From: Paramarasmius palmivorus
Lineage: Eukaryota > Basidiomycota > Agaricomycetes > Agaricales > Marasmiaceae
Assembly (NCBI GenBank): GCA_037176845.1
Contig: JAYKXP010000050.1
Coordinates: 62,001-126,000, forward strand
Direction of reading: 5' to 3'
Length of the DNA stretch: 64,000 bases
This document shows, piece after piece, positions 23,206 to 33,952 of this stretch; position 1 is the stretch's first letter; each line of letters starts with the position of its first letter. The notes beneath the pieces were generated by a model. The model was given only the letters and a program-made list of their open reading frames with translations. It was not told the origin of the DNA and did no database searches. Position numbers and translations under genes: made by a program.

Positions 23206-24517
23206 ATGATTTCAATCAGAGCTATCGCTCTTCTCTCTGCAGCTATGACTTTGACGGTCCAGGGCAGGCCTCTCCCGGTCCCAGCACTGGATGCTGGGTC
23301 CCTACAGAGCAATGGCCAGCAAGCGCAAGAGATGAATCTAGCGTATCAGTCACTTACAGTGGGGGATAAGTGCTCTGGTGAGTGTCGGTGATCGTTGCTG
23401 GGATTCCTCCTGACAATACTATAGTTGGTCAAACTGCCTGCATCGATGGTGCGGTCGCAGAATGCACGAGCAACGGCGAATGGAACCTGTCCGTTTGCCA
23501 GAAAGGAGAGAGCTGTTTTGCGCTACCTTCTTTGAAAGAATCGGGGGTTGTCGTATGTCTCCATATTTCTCGCTCCTTGGATAGAAGCCTGACCAGAGTT
23601 CATAGAGTACAACTTGCGCGACGGAACAGACTGCCTTGAAAATCATGCAGTCTTGTGGTATGGTCACCATCATACCAGTAAGAAGTCAGCACCATGGCGG
23701 TCAGGGAGGTGTCAAGGTCGTGACCATCGCTCACGATAACGCCTACACCACTACCACTACCAGCAGCAGTTCCACCCACACGCAGTCATCGACACGCGAC
23801 AGAAACCGCAATGCCCACACCACCACCACTACGCAAGGACACCATACTGTCACCGTGACCGTTGGGGAAATCACCGTAGAGACTACAACCACACTCTCCC
23901 CGGAACAGGCATCGAGCGTCTTGTCCAGCATTTTGAAAGATGCTGTTACGGTTTATACGAGTGCTACGACTACCACTTCGTCAGCTGATTGCACAACCAC
24001 TTCCAGTTCAGCGTCTACTACGAGCATGATGGGACATGCCACGAGCACCAAGGCCTCCGAGTCGACGAGTGCTGCATACGCAACTAGTTCATCAGCCGCA
24101 CATCAGTCTAGCAGCACCCCGTGCACCACATCCACGTCCTCTACTTCGATGAACCACGACTCGACTAGCACTATGGGCTCCATGACGCAAGAGTCCAGTG
24201 CGATGAACAGTCAAACCGCTACTGCCAGCACAATGTCGATGTCGACCTCTTTATCTTCTGCGTCAGAATCGGCATCTACCGCGCCAGCTTCATCAGCGGC
24301 ATCTTCTTCCAGTTCTCCCTCGTCACCAGCCAGCGGCGCAATCATCAACGTGCAGCTGACAACCATCCCGGCTTCCGCTGTTGCTACTGCCACTGCTGGT
24401 TCAAATAGCACAAGTGCTACGCCTACTGTGAACGGAGCCGCTTCAAAGCCCTCTGAGTCCGGGCCTGCGGTCGTATCGATCACGTTGACGACTGTGCCAG
24501 CTACGCCCACAGCGTAA
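23206..24517 (+). CDS. Secreted Ser/Thr-rich protein with small cysteine-rich N-terminal module
   Basis: Three exons (23206-23377, 23425-23552, 23606-24517) join in frame to about 400 residues. The first 20 residues form a signal peptide (MISIRAIALLSAAMTLTVQG). A module with spaced cysteines follows: KCSVGQTACIDG, AECTSNGEWN, CQKGESCFALP and STTCATEQ. The pattern resembles fungal CBM19-like chitin-binding modules, and I would treat it as that kind at best. The remaining 270 residues are dominated by Ser, Thr and Ala with TTTTT and SSS runs, as in heavily O-glycosylated wall proteins. The C-terminus repeats VxLTTIPA / ITLTTVPATP and has no clear GPI-anchor tail. Cell-wall or extracellular location is likely. 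Confidence 0.85.
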
Positions 24518-25057
24518 AGTAATAAAGAAGTTGGGTGCAGGGGTTTTTGGTTTTAAAGGACTGTTCATAATAATTTGTGTATATGTTGTACATCCATGGA
24601 CTGCTTTCTGTTGTGTTTTTGTCGCTCGCTCGTTCGTTCTGTACATTCTTTTGCTTTCCGAATTGTCGTAGCGTGTACCTATGGCGGGGTATGTAGTGCG
24701 CAAATCAAGCCTTTCTTGCAGTTGCCTGTTCGATAGATCCAAAACAAAATCAATTGCATTGTAAGGAACGATGTAACTTTCACCACTATCTAGAAATCCA
24801 TCATAGCCCCCAATGGGAGCATAGTGTTGCTAGCGAAAGCGAAGTAGATCCATCTACGACATGCTTGACCCCCTCTTCCGCCAAAGTGGATGCGTAAGAG
24901 GGTTCTCAAGTATGTCGAGCAAGTTGAAAGAGAAAAAAATGCGTTCGTGGATTGCTTTATAATGTCCTGCGTGTGAACGTACGCGTGACTTTGTTGATTC
25001 CGCAAAATCCGGCACGCGTCGACGCGCTTGGCTCATCATCACACTTCCATCATCCTC
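24518..25057. other. Intergenic
   Basis: No gene is supported. It holds the 3' region of the secreted-protein gene and the promoter of PARP-finger gene 2. Confidence 0.5.
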
Positions 25058-27280
25058 ATGCCAGACACAGAAACAGAGTCAGTCAACGCAAAGGCGGGCA
25101 AGAGCAAAAAGGAGGCGAAGCCATTCCCGGAGCCTCCGTTTTTGATAGACTATGCACCGACAGCAAGGGGGAAATGTAAAGGTGAGTCTTTCGCATTCTC
25201 GTTCGAAGGAAGATTAGACGAATGATAACAATTGTAGAATGTTGTACGTGCGTTACTTTGCTATGCAAGCTCGTCTTGTTTAAGAATTATTTTTGAACGG
25301 ACTATCAGTAACAAGCATTGAGAAGGACGTGTTGCGCTTTGCAATTGCAAAATCGTTCCGTGGACATTGGCACTACGAACTCAGGCATTGGGGATGCGCT
25401 ACGCCAGAGCAAATCAAAGCTATCAATGATCACGAATCGAAATCCGATGTGAAGGTTCTGGGTATGGAGAAATTGAAGACCGAAGACCAAGACCGCGCAA
25501 AGAAGGCATTGAAAAGGGGACATGTAGACGAGAAGGACGCCGAGGCGCAGAAAGAGAAAAGTGAAGTGGCTCGGGAGAAAGAGGGGGAACAGAAGAAGGA
25601 GAAGGCAAAAGGAAAGGCAGAGCAAAAGAGGAAGGCAGCAGACGAGGATACCCGTGAGCCCTGGCATACATATTCATGCCTGCTTTACTGATACAGGTAA
25701 CAGACAATGAACCCAAGGCAAAAGTGCGTCTTGCTCGCCGAACTGGTGAACACGCTATTTACTGTTCTGGTAGAAAAAGAAGACGAAGGATACGGAGGAA
25801 CCGGAAAGTCCCAAGAAGGTACATGCCACATCGTACATCTCCGCTCCCGTCAACTCTTCACACAATCGTTACAGAAATCCAAAGCAAAGGAACATAAGGA
25901 AAAGGAAGCCGAACAAGAACATAAAGAGGAGAAAGTACTAGGAGAGCTACACGTCCTATGTTTGGCGCTAATGCTAGTTAACAGATCGCAAAGAGAGTTG
26001 CCCCTCCAGCATCGCAGATAGAGGACGAGACAGTGCCGGATAGTGAAGAGGAACGGGAGGTTACTATCAAAGTTCGTTTCGTTTATGGGGTCTGACTGGC
26101 AGTGTTCTGACTTGCATGCAGAAGTACAAGTCGGATGAGAAGAGCCCCAAGGTACGGGGTTGTCTCGGTCTTCTTGCCGTTCGCTGACCGTCCAACTCTT
26201 ACTAGAAAGACAAATCCAAGAAATCATCCAAGAAAAAGGATGATTCCGCTATGGTGCGCTACAGGTTCTATTCTCTTCCCACATGGTGCTCATCAGTTGT
26301 AGGATATCGACTGGCCTCTCACACCTCCACGTTCAGATAAAGATCCAAACAACAAACGCAAAGAGGCGAAAGATAAGGTATGTTTCTGGTGTTTCCGTCA
26401 TTTTCGAAAGATTGAGGTAGGTACAGAAACAAAAATCTCCCAAAAAGAAGGCGGTCAATGAAGAGGAGGAAGATGAGGATATTAACGAGGTCAACGACCT
26501 GATACGAACGTCTTCGCTGGACAAGCTACCTGATAAGAAGACGAAAGCGGCAGAAGTAGAGTCAGAGGACGAAGAAGCATTGGCTACGAAGGCCAAGGTA
26601 CGTTCTGTCACCTGTAGAGTTGTCGAGTGTTTCCAAATCATCGTGAAAGGCTACTGGGAAGAACGCGTCTTCGGTCAAGGATGAATCAAAGGCAAAGGTA
26701 TGACCCCATACGATCGGACTGTTCCACGGCCTTGACGATGAATTTGGTTACTGCAGGCAGCATCGACATCTAAAAAAGATTCAGTTGAAGCGCCATCAAA
26801 AGCGACCAAAGGCAAGGTAATGTCTATCACTCTTAATCATTGACAATGACAACCTGTAAACATATTCACGTGCGCTACCAGGCCGAACCTGCAGAAAAGA
26901 AACCAAGGGCACCGAGGAAATCTGCATCTATGAAGAAGCCCGAACCCAGCACATCTGCTTCCATGCCCCCGACCCCTGCCCATAACTCCGCCACCCCGGT
27001 ATACGTCGACATTACCAAAATCGCACCACTCCTTCATTCGTCACACCCATACTCGCCACGACCTAGTGCAAAACTCCCGCCAAAGCTCCCTTTATCCGTG
27101 TTTTGCAAGCGGTACGACTTGTCAAATAGTTTGCAGCAAAAGCTGAAAGGGATGGAGATCGACGGGCCGCATGTTCTTCGTCTGATCAGGGACGATGCAT
27201 TGGAAAAGCAGGGATTGTCAGTTGGTGAGTTGGCGGGGTTGAGAGATGCTGAAGAGAGATGGATGGCGGATAATAGCTAG
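25058..27280 (+). CDS. PARP-type zinc-finger protein 2, Lys/Glu-rich (no PARP catalytic domain)
   Basis: Exon 1 (25058-25181) ends FLIDYAPTARGKCK. A six-base micro-exon (25238-25243, AATGTT) supplies the second zinc Cys (KCKEC). The next exon, from 25309, gives EKDVLRFAIAKS and RHWGCATPEQIK with the final zinc His and Cys, then GMEKLKTEDQDRAKKAL. The spacing C-x2-C-x26-H-x2-C is identical to the paralogue at 15254-16497. A long middle of Lys/Glu blocks follows over many small exons (nuclear-localisation-like). The last exon has a Pro/Ser linker and the shared C-terminal region LSVFCKRYDLSNSLQQKL to VGELAGLRDAEERWM. No PARP, BRCT or ligase domain is present. A DNA-break or chromatin role is inferred. 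Confidence 0.85.
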
Positions 27281-27891
27281 AATGTACAAGACACTTATTT
27301 CTTGTCTTATTGTTTGGATAGTACTGTGTTTGGTTGTACTATGTATCGTTAGATCTATCCATTCTTGATCGGACTGGCCAGGATGCTTTGTCTGCAAATG
27401 TCTGTTGACAATACTCTGGGCGCTTAGTGCTTTTCTCCTTGCGTTTCCCCATCGCCATCGTTATGAACGACCTTAAACGACCATCCTTATTTCACCGTTA
27501 TTCTTTGGGGGTCACCGTCACCAACTAGCCACTCGGACGCAGAAGAAACAGACTAAAACACGCCTCTCGGTTGCAATCCAGTATTACGCTCGTTCTCCCT
27601 TGTCATCCGCATCTTTTCCGTATTTTTTGGCCTACGCAATACGTCGGCATCCTACGAAGCACCAGTGGCCATGACTTCTTGATACCTAAAGCGGTAGTGC
27701 GAGGAAGTGCGAGGAATAAAAATAGCATGTCAACTGGCGAAGTCGGTGGTGTCGGAGGGTGTCTTTGCGGACGTTTAAAGTCATCATAGGCATTACAATC
27801 ATCATCATATAATATGGACCTCGGCTTTTAGAGGACGGCTATAAAGTGTGCAGCTCTCCTTCCAGCTTCCTTATCCCCCAACTGAGTCACA
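27281..27891. other. Intergenic, promoter region of SDR-A
   Basis: No gene is supported. It contains the repeated element at 27696-27714 described separately and a TATA-like TATAAAG at 27840-27846, about 46 bases before the SDR-A start. Confidence 0.6.
27659..27714 (+). promoter_or_regulatory. Candidate upstream element of SDR-A: GCACCAGTGG plus paired AGTGCGA
   Basis: GCACCAGTGG lies at 27659-27668 and a direct repeat AGTGCGAGG at 27696-27704 and 27706-27714 (period 10). The same 10-mer and an AGTGCGA pair with the same period occur upstream of paralogue SDR-C (39748-39829) in the opposite order. A role as a regulator-binding site is inference. Confidence 0.4.
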
Positions 27892-29326
27892 ATGCCTGCT
27901 CTCACAGATAATATCTCGACAATCCTTGTAACTGGTGCGAAGTACGTGCTCATCTCGTTTCTCAAGACGATTGCTGCAACTAAAACCTTGTTATTAGTGG
28001 TTACATTGCATCATGGATCGTCGGATTACTCTTGAAGAAAGGATATACTGTGCGGGCTGCTGTACGCAACGAGTCCCGAGGACAGCAGCTCGCTGATACA
28101 TATCACACATACGGTCGACAACTCCAGCTCTTCCCGGTTGGTGACATGCAGAATGTACGCGTTACGCAGACTCGGATCGTCGCATGAAACTCAATATTGT
28201 GTTCAAAGGAAGGTGTATGGGATGAAGCAGTGAAGGGTGTACACGGCATCATACACACGGCCACGCAGGTCGACTTGAACGCAATTGAACCAAGAGGTCA
28301 TCCCTATCTCGCCCTTTTCACGACACATAACTCATCTATTACATCCATCTACAGACATCATAGAGCCATCAGTCAATGGAGCCCTCAATCTTTTGCACAG
28401 TGCGTTGAAATATGGGTAAGTCACTCCTACCTGAGATTAACTCGACTGTCATAGTAATCATGTTCGATTAGATCTTCTTTGAAGCGCGTCATCCACACCT
28501 CGAGTTGTGCCGCGATTATGTCAACATTGAATGTCCTCAATAGCACAATTCCTACTGCTGTTACCGCGTCGGAAGCCGACTGGAACGAAGAAACGGTCAG
28601 GGAGTGCGAAGAAAAAGGAAGAGATGCCAGCGGCTTAGTCAAGTATGCGGCTTCTAAGACCTTGTCAGAGAAAGGTGTGTCGTTCATTATGGATTAATGC
28701 TCAAGCATTAAATGCGGACTTCCTTCTAGCTGTATGGAAGTTCTACGAAGAGCACAAAGCCCAAATCACATGGGACCTCACTGTTCTCAATCCTCCTTGG
28801 GTTTTTGGGGTACGTCAGTTGTTTACCGGCTAGAACTACACTAATCAGGACACTAGCCAAACGCTCACAAGGTGACTCGAGCCGAAGAACTGAATGCATC
28901 GAATAAATTCTGGTTTGAAGTCATTGTAAATGGACGAGTGTTCGGAGAAAGTACACTCACTAGTCCAGGTCACGGTTGGGTCGATGTGCGCGACGTGGCG
29001 GAAGCACATGTTCGTGCACTTGAAATTCCAGAGGCCGGTGGCGAACGTATCATTACGTGTGCTAGTTCACCGTTTGTTTGGCAAGATTTCAGTGAGTCTT
29101 CCTACCGTCTAGGTGTTCGAAGCAAGTCTTTTGACGCTTCTCTTCTTCAGTGGATGTTGCAAACTCGTTGTCACCCCCTCCTTACCACACACTCGCCAAG
29201 GGCAATCCGGGTGGCGAAACGTTCCGTGCTGTTACATTTGCCTCAGACAAGGCAAGCACAATCCTCGGTATCCAGTTCAGGACGATTCAAGAGACGACCC
29301 GAGATATCCTGAAAGATTTGGAATAG
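27892..29326 (+). CDS. SDR-A: NAD(P)-dependent reductase (extended SDR, dihydroflavonol-reductase/Gre2-like)
   Basis: Extended short-chain dehydrogenases of this kind reduce carbonyls or oxidise alcohols. The dinucleotide-binding loop TGANGYIASW is split by an intron after TGAN. RAAVRNESRG suggests NADPH preference. The active-site region reads HTSSCAAIMS and then KYAASKTLSEK with the YxxxK pair. NPPWVFGPNAHK, GHGWVDVRDVAEAHVRAL and GGERIITCASSPFVWQDF follow in family order, and the protein ends at TAG 29324-29326. There are about seven introns. It is closest in the window to SDR-C, then SDR-B, and more distant from SDR-D. It opens the 28-52 kb enzyme cluster. The actual substrate is unknown. 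Confidence 0.9.
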
Positions 29327-29525
29327 TCGATGTATGAGCTTATCGCCGGCAGTACGGATATATAAGTGCAAGGCATGCGTTTATCAGCATGTCTTCGATG
29401 TATATAGCCGCCGGTAGAGCCGGAGATGTCAAAATCGAAACAATGTCATTCTTCGTTGATTCATCGACTGGACTTCAAAAATTCATTTCGCCTCCTCGGT
29501 AAATACCCTTGCTTACCGACTCATC

Positions 29526-30938
29526 TTACATCCGAGTCACTGTAATCCCGTGTTTGCTATCTTTCAAGGCGCCTTCCAAAATGCCTACGGCCGCAGCTGC
29601 GGAACCCCAGGAGGACTGGAAGCCGTAACCACCGTGGCTAGGTTATCATCAATACCATGTTATAATTCGGATGTAGATCTGAACCTATCTGAACCTACCC
29701 GTAGTTGAATACGACTGGTACCTTCCTCTCACTGACAACCGTCTTCATCCATTCCACTCCCTGGCGTATACCACCCTTTCGCGCTGGTCGCAGACCGACA
29801 CCTTCCTCGATAATGATCGGTATCAAATCCTCCGCCGTTGGAGCGCGTTGCGCTCTTATCTCAGGAGGTGCAAGTTCGGGACACAGTGTGATGGCTCTTT
29901 CGAGAATTTCTCGTCTGATCTCTGGACGAGGCTTAGGGTACCTAACAAGACTGTAAATGAAAAAATTCCTTCAATAGCAAAGTCATACGTACCAATCATG
30001 AGCGTGAAATGTCCCTCCAACAATCACATCCCCAGATCGCCTGGGTATCACATAGGCCGGGTTTCCATCGCCCTTTGCAAAGCAAGGCATATCTGGCACC
30101 CATGGCGCCCTCAAGAGTATGGTTTGTCCTCGAATAGGGTACATCAGAGTATCTTCGATGCCTCCCAGAAAACGCGCGCCCAATCCGGCACATATGACGA
30201 TGGCGTCGGGGGGCGATGTTGTTGAACCATTCGAGAAGATGCTGGTGCCTCCTTCAATGACTTGCGATATGTGATCCACTTTGCCTCGTACGATCTTGCC
30301 GCCGTTACCGCAGAATTGAGAGAGAAGGTAGTTGAGATAAACTGGAGGTTCAATCGTCAAGGTGGTGAACGATTTGCCTTTTACGGTTCCAGGTCTGAGC
30401 TCGTCTTCAGGGATGGATTTGAACTAGATTCAAAATTTGGTCGGCAGGTTGGTGGATAGGTGGCAATGAACTAACGTCGGAGTAGTCTTCGCAGGGATGT
30501 GGTTCGGTGGAATCTGATTTCTCAGCGCTGAACTGTCGGATGGTACACCTCTTGAAGCATTTCTCGGACGGTAATCCCGGACTCGACATCTCCCACATCA
30601 CTTTGTACGTTTCCTGTTCGAAATCTGAAAAAACGAAGCTCAATGAGGATTGCAAGGAACAAGAAATCGAATGTTCGTACTACGGAGTTGCTCCCCACCT
30701 CCTCCGGTAGTAACTTGCTGTGCACCCTAGCAAACAGTCAGTGCTCATCACGATTAGATGAATAAACTAACCATACCGCCCAAAGACTGGTGTATCGGAT
30801 ACTCTTGGGATCGTTTGGAAACGATTCCGCGATAACAGAGACATGATAACCTTTCTCCTGAATCCTGATAGCCGTTGAAAGTCCCACTACGCCTGCGCCT
30901 ATGACGATGATGTGTCGAGAGTCGCTCTGAGAAGCCAT
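29526..30938 (-). CDS. D-amino-acid-oxidase-like FAD enzyme 1 (DAO-1)
   Basis: This family oxidises D-amino acids or related amines to imino acids with FAD and oxygen. The N-terminal FAD loop reads IIVIGAGVVGLSTAIRIQ. VMWEMSSPG, PVYLNYLL, PDAIVICAGLGARFLGG and YPIRGQTILLRAP follow as in DAO proteins. IIEEGVGLRPAR carries the conserved substrate-carboxylate Arg region, and the protein ends with HGGYGFQSSWGSA. The stop is TAA at 29528-29526. There are about six introns. The C-terminus (ITVTRM) has no peroxisomal SKL signal, unlike many yeast DAOs. It is divergent to P450-B with 326 bases between start codons. Paralogue DAO-2 lies 3 kb away on the other strand. Confidence 0.9.
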
Positions 30939-31264
30939 GGTTAGAGTTTGAGATAAGGAAGTCGAGTGCCTGCCATCCTTGGTGAAGGTGTTTCCGAAAG
31001 CCTTGGCGTGTACAAGCGCTGAACAGTACTTTCTCACCTGATAGTCTTGGCATGCGTCCGTTCATTGCTCTTGACTCTTTGCAGGGTACTGGATACTGCG
31101 ATATGACCTATTCGTGACTTCACTTCGGGTTCTAGCTTCCTGCGATTTGGAGCGTTAGACTTCTGGAAGACTGGACGCCGAGAAGTGGATGTAATCATGT
31201 GCGCGACGGTGTGGAGGTATATAACCTTGTTCGTCCTTATACAGAGACCTCATTAATCCAGGTC
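30939..31264. promoter_or_regulatory. Short divergent promoter between DAO-1 and P450-B
   Basis: Only 326 bases separate the two start codons. A TATA-like GTATATAACC lies about 50 bases before the P450-B start. Co-regulation of the two genes is plausible but not shown. Confidence 0.5.
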
Positions 31265-33352
31265 ATGTTTCCCTGGACTGCTCTGGCGTTTACTTTGCTA
31301 GCATGTCTTGCACTAGCTGCCACCAAAAGGATCAGACGTTCGCAACGCGGACGGAAAGGCTTGAGGTATCCACCAGGTCCGCCAGGAGGTGTAATTACCG
31401 GGAATATCTTTGATATTCCTCACAAGAAGCCATGGGACAACTATACAAGATGGGCCAAGCGCTATGGTACGTGCCAAATTTCGACTTTTCAAGTATCTGC
31501 TCATAGATATGCATTTTACCAGGTGCTATCATACATCTCGAGATGCTAGGGGATCATATCATCATTCTGAACGATGTAGATGTTGCGAATGAACTGTTGG
31601 AGAAGCGTTCCCGAATCTACTCCAGTAGACCGTACAGCGATATCGCAGAGGTGTGAGTATACATGACTCGTGCGACTCATGCCAGTGCTAGGCCAATGTT
31701 TTGACTGCATATTAGGTCAGGATGGGGATTTAACATCGCCTTTATGCCCTATGTCGATACGTGGAGAAAGCAGAGAAGAACTTTTCAGCAACATTTAAGA
31801 CCCGCCGCTGTGGTCGAAATTCGGCCTCTCATCCAACGATGCATGAACATCTTTTTGAACAATCTCCTCCGTGCCCCAGATGACTTCATGGGACATATCG
31901 ATTTGTAAGTCTGTTTCGTACGTGTTTGTCGTCGTAATGTACTTAACCCACGATGCAGGTTGTCGTGCAGCTTGGCGTTGATGTCCATGTATGGCATAAC
32001 CATTCGTTCTCCGAAAGATCCCCTTCTGTCTCTGGCGAAGGCTACTGTTCATACCTTGGATACTGTCTGGTCAACTCCCTTCACTTTCGTCATGAAATAT
32101 TTCCCTTTTGTTCGGTTTATTCCCGGATGGGTCCCTGTTCTCGGGGGCATTGGGCGATACATCACTAGCACACGGGAATTATGCCGCGATATGCGAGAGC
32201 TCCCTTGGAAACAAGTCATAGAAGAACTGGTAGCTATATTTTCTCACACAGATTTGGAATGCTCGTGTTCATGCCTGTCCAGGAAACAGGTACCGACAAC
32301 GAAGGTGTTGTCGCACGAATGCTTCAAAAGGAAAATGTCCCTGCCGAAGAGCTCGAGCGTATCAAAGATATGGCCACCATGGTACTAGTTGGTTCGTTGC
32401 ATGCTTACTGTCCGGAATCGTAACTTACCTTTCTAATCGGCTCAGCAAGCGCTGACACTGTTAGTGGTTATCGTTATCCACAAGATAGCAAACTTAGATG
32501 GAATTCACAGACATTATCTTCGATTGGAACTTTCTTTATGGCTATGGCCAAGAGCCCTCAATTCCAGGAGAAAGCACAGCGCGAACTCGATGCTGTTATT
32601 GGAAGTGGACGTCTGCCAAGTCACGACGATCGCAAATCGTTACCCTACATCGAAGCCATATACCGTGAAACTATGAGGTGGCATCCAGGTTTTTCTTGTC
32701 TTTCTTCCCCTCTCTCTGATTCTCACCGTCTTTCTCAGCTCTTCCCCTAGGCGAGAGTTCAGTTCGTGATCGGTACGCTGATACTGACACCTCATTCAGG
32801 AGTAGTACACTCTGCAACAGAGGACGATACTTACAATGGATATTACCTACCAAAAGGTCGGTTAACCAAGTTACCCACCATATATGTCACTCACTCCATC
32901 GTCCAGGAAGCATGGTATTCGCTAACATATGGTTCGTAACACAGTGGCATTCACAGTGACACAAAATTGGTTAACTTCGAGAAGGGCTATGACTCGTGAT
33001 GAGCGGGTTTATACTGACCCTAAATGCTTCAATCCAGAAAGGTTCTTCAATGCTGATGGAACGTTGAATGGTGATGATACGGTGCTCGCTTTTGGTTTTG
33101 GCAGAAGGTGGACTACTCTATCGAGACTCTTGACATGATACTCAACGACGTGTAGGATCTGTGTCGGCAAACATTTCGCCGAGGCAACTGTATGGTTGAC
33201 GATTGCGTCGGTCTTGTCGTGTTTCAAGATATCCCTTCCAAAGGATGCACAGGGCAATGAGGTTGACATACCCGAGAGGTTTTCGGAAGGTTCGTAGTAG
33301 TTTCATTTCACCCTGTTTGGTCCTCGCTTTGAACCCAGGTCACGGTCTATAG
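31265..33352 (+). CDS. Cytochrome P450 monooxygenase B
   Basis: The N-terminal anchor (MFPWTALAFTLLACLALAA) is followed by the hinge RYPPGPPGGVITGN. Family order is kept: WRKQRRTFQQHL (C-helix), FIPGWVPVLGG, an I-helix split by an intron around SASADT, YIEAIYRETMRWHP with the ExxR pair, and FNPERFF. The haem loop FGFGRR|ICVGKHFAE is also split by an intron and the Cys is present. Many introns interrupt the gene. The 3' end is uncertain. Splicing into 33339 gives a stop at 33352 shortly after DIPERFSEG, which would leave the protein without the last 20-30 residues usual for this family. It is divergent from DAO-1 and is probably the oxygenase of the cluster. Confidence 0.85.
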
Positions 33353-33952
33353 GTCCTGGTCAATTCTGGTGCGGTCTTCTCCATATCGATGGTCTACGTT
33401 CTGTGAGATATCTTTTCTTTCTAGCTACCCCCTCCCGTTCGGCTGCTGCATTAGCCCTCGTCGTCCAGAGGTTGGAACGCTCCTCGCCGCTTCGCGTGAT
33501 TGATCTATGTACTGCTAAAATGTAAAGCTATACAAGTTGCAATTGCCTGTCCTGATTTCGTTACAATCTATGTCTTGAGACCTGAATCCAACGTCCCTGT
33601 CGATTAGTGGTCAAATCATCACGTTGTGGAGAATCCGCAAGGATTACACACTATCCGTGAAGCCGGGAGCTCGAATCTCCCCAGGGACATTAATTTTGCA
33701 AAGCCTTTTCCACCTCGCAGGAACCAATCACGCGACGACCATGTTGTATATATATCAGTAATACTATGGCCCTGAGATGTCTTATGATCAGAGCCACTGA
33801 ATTATTGATTCAGTAAGTAGTCAGCTGGATGCTTTGCAACGACTGCGCTGCTGCAAAGTGACTCATTTTCGCGAATCACTTCGTACCGCTGCCGGTTCTT
33901 CAGCATGTATAAGAGGACCATCAATTAGACCATTCGACCGCATCGACGTTAC
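33353..33952. other. Intergenic containing the tRNA-His gene
   Basis: Apart from the tRNA at 33593-33689 and the promoter of DAO-2, nothing is supported. The tRNA gene interrupts the enzyme cluster. Confidence 0.6.
33593..33689 (+). tRNA. tRNA-His (anticodon GTG) with intron
   Basis: The acceptor stem GTCCCTG (33593-33599) pairs perfectly with CAGGGAC (33682-33688), followed by discriminator A. The D arm is GATT/AATC. The anticodon stem TCACG pairs with CGTGA and encloses TTGTGG, placing anticodon GTG, followed by an intron of about 25 bases at the canonical position 37/38. The T arm is GGGAG-CTCGAAT-CTCCC, with C rather than T at the first loop base. A T run follows the gene, as for RNA polymerase III termination. 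Confidence 0.92.
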
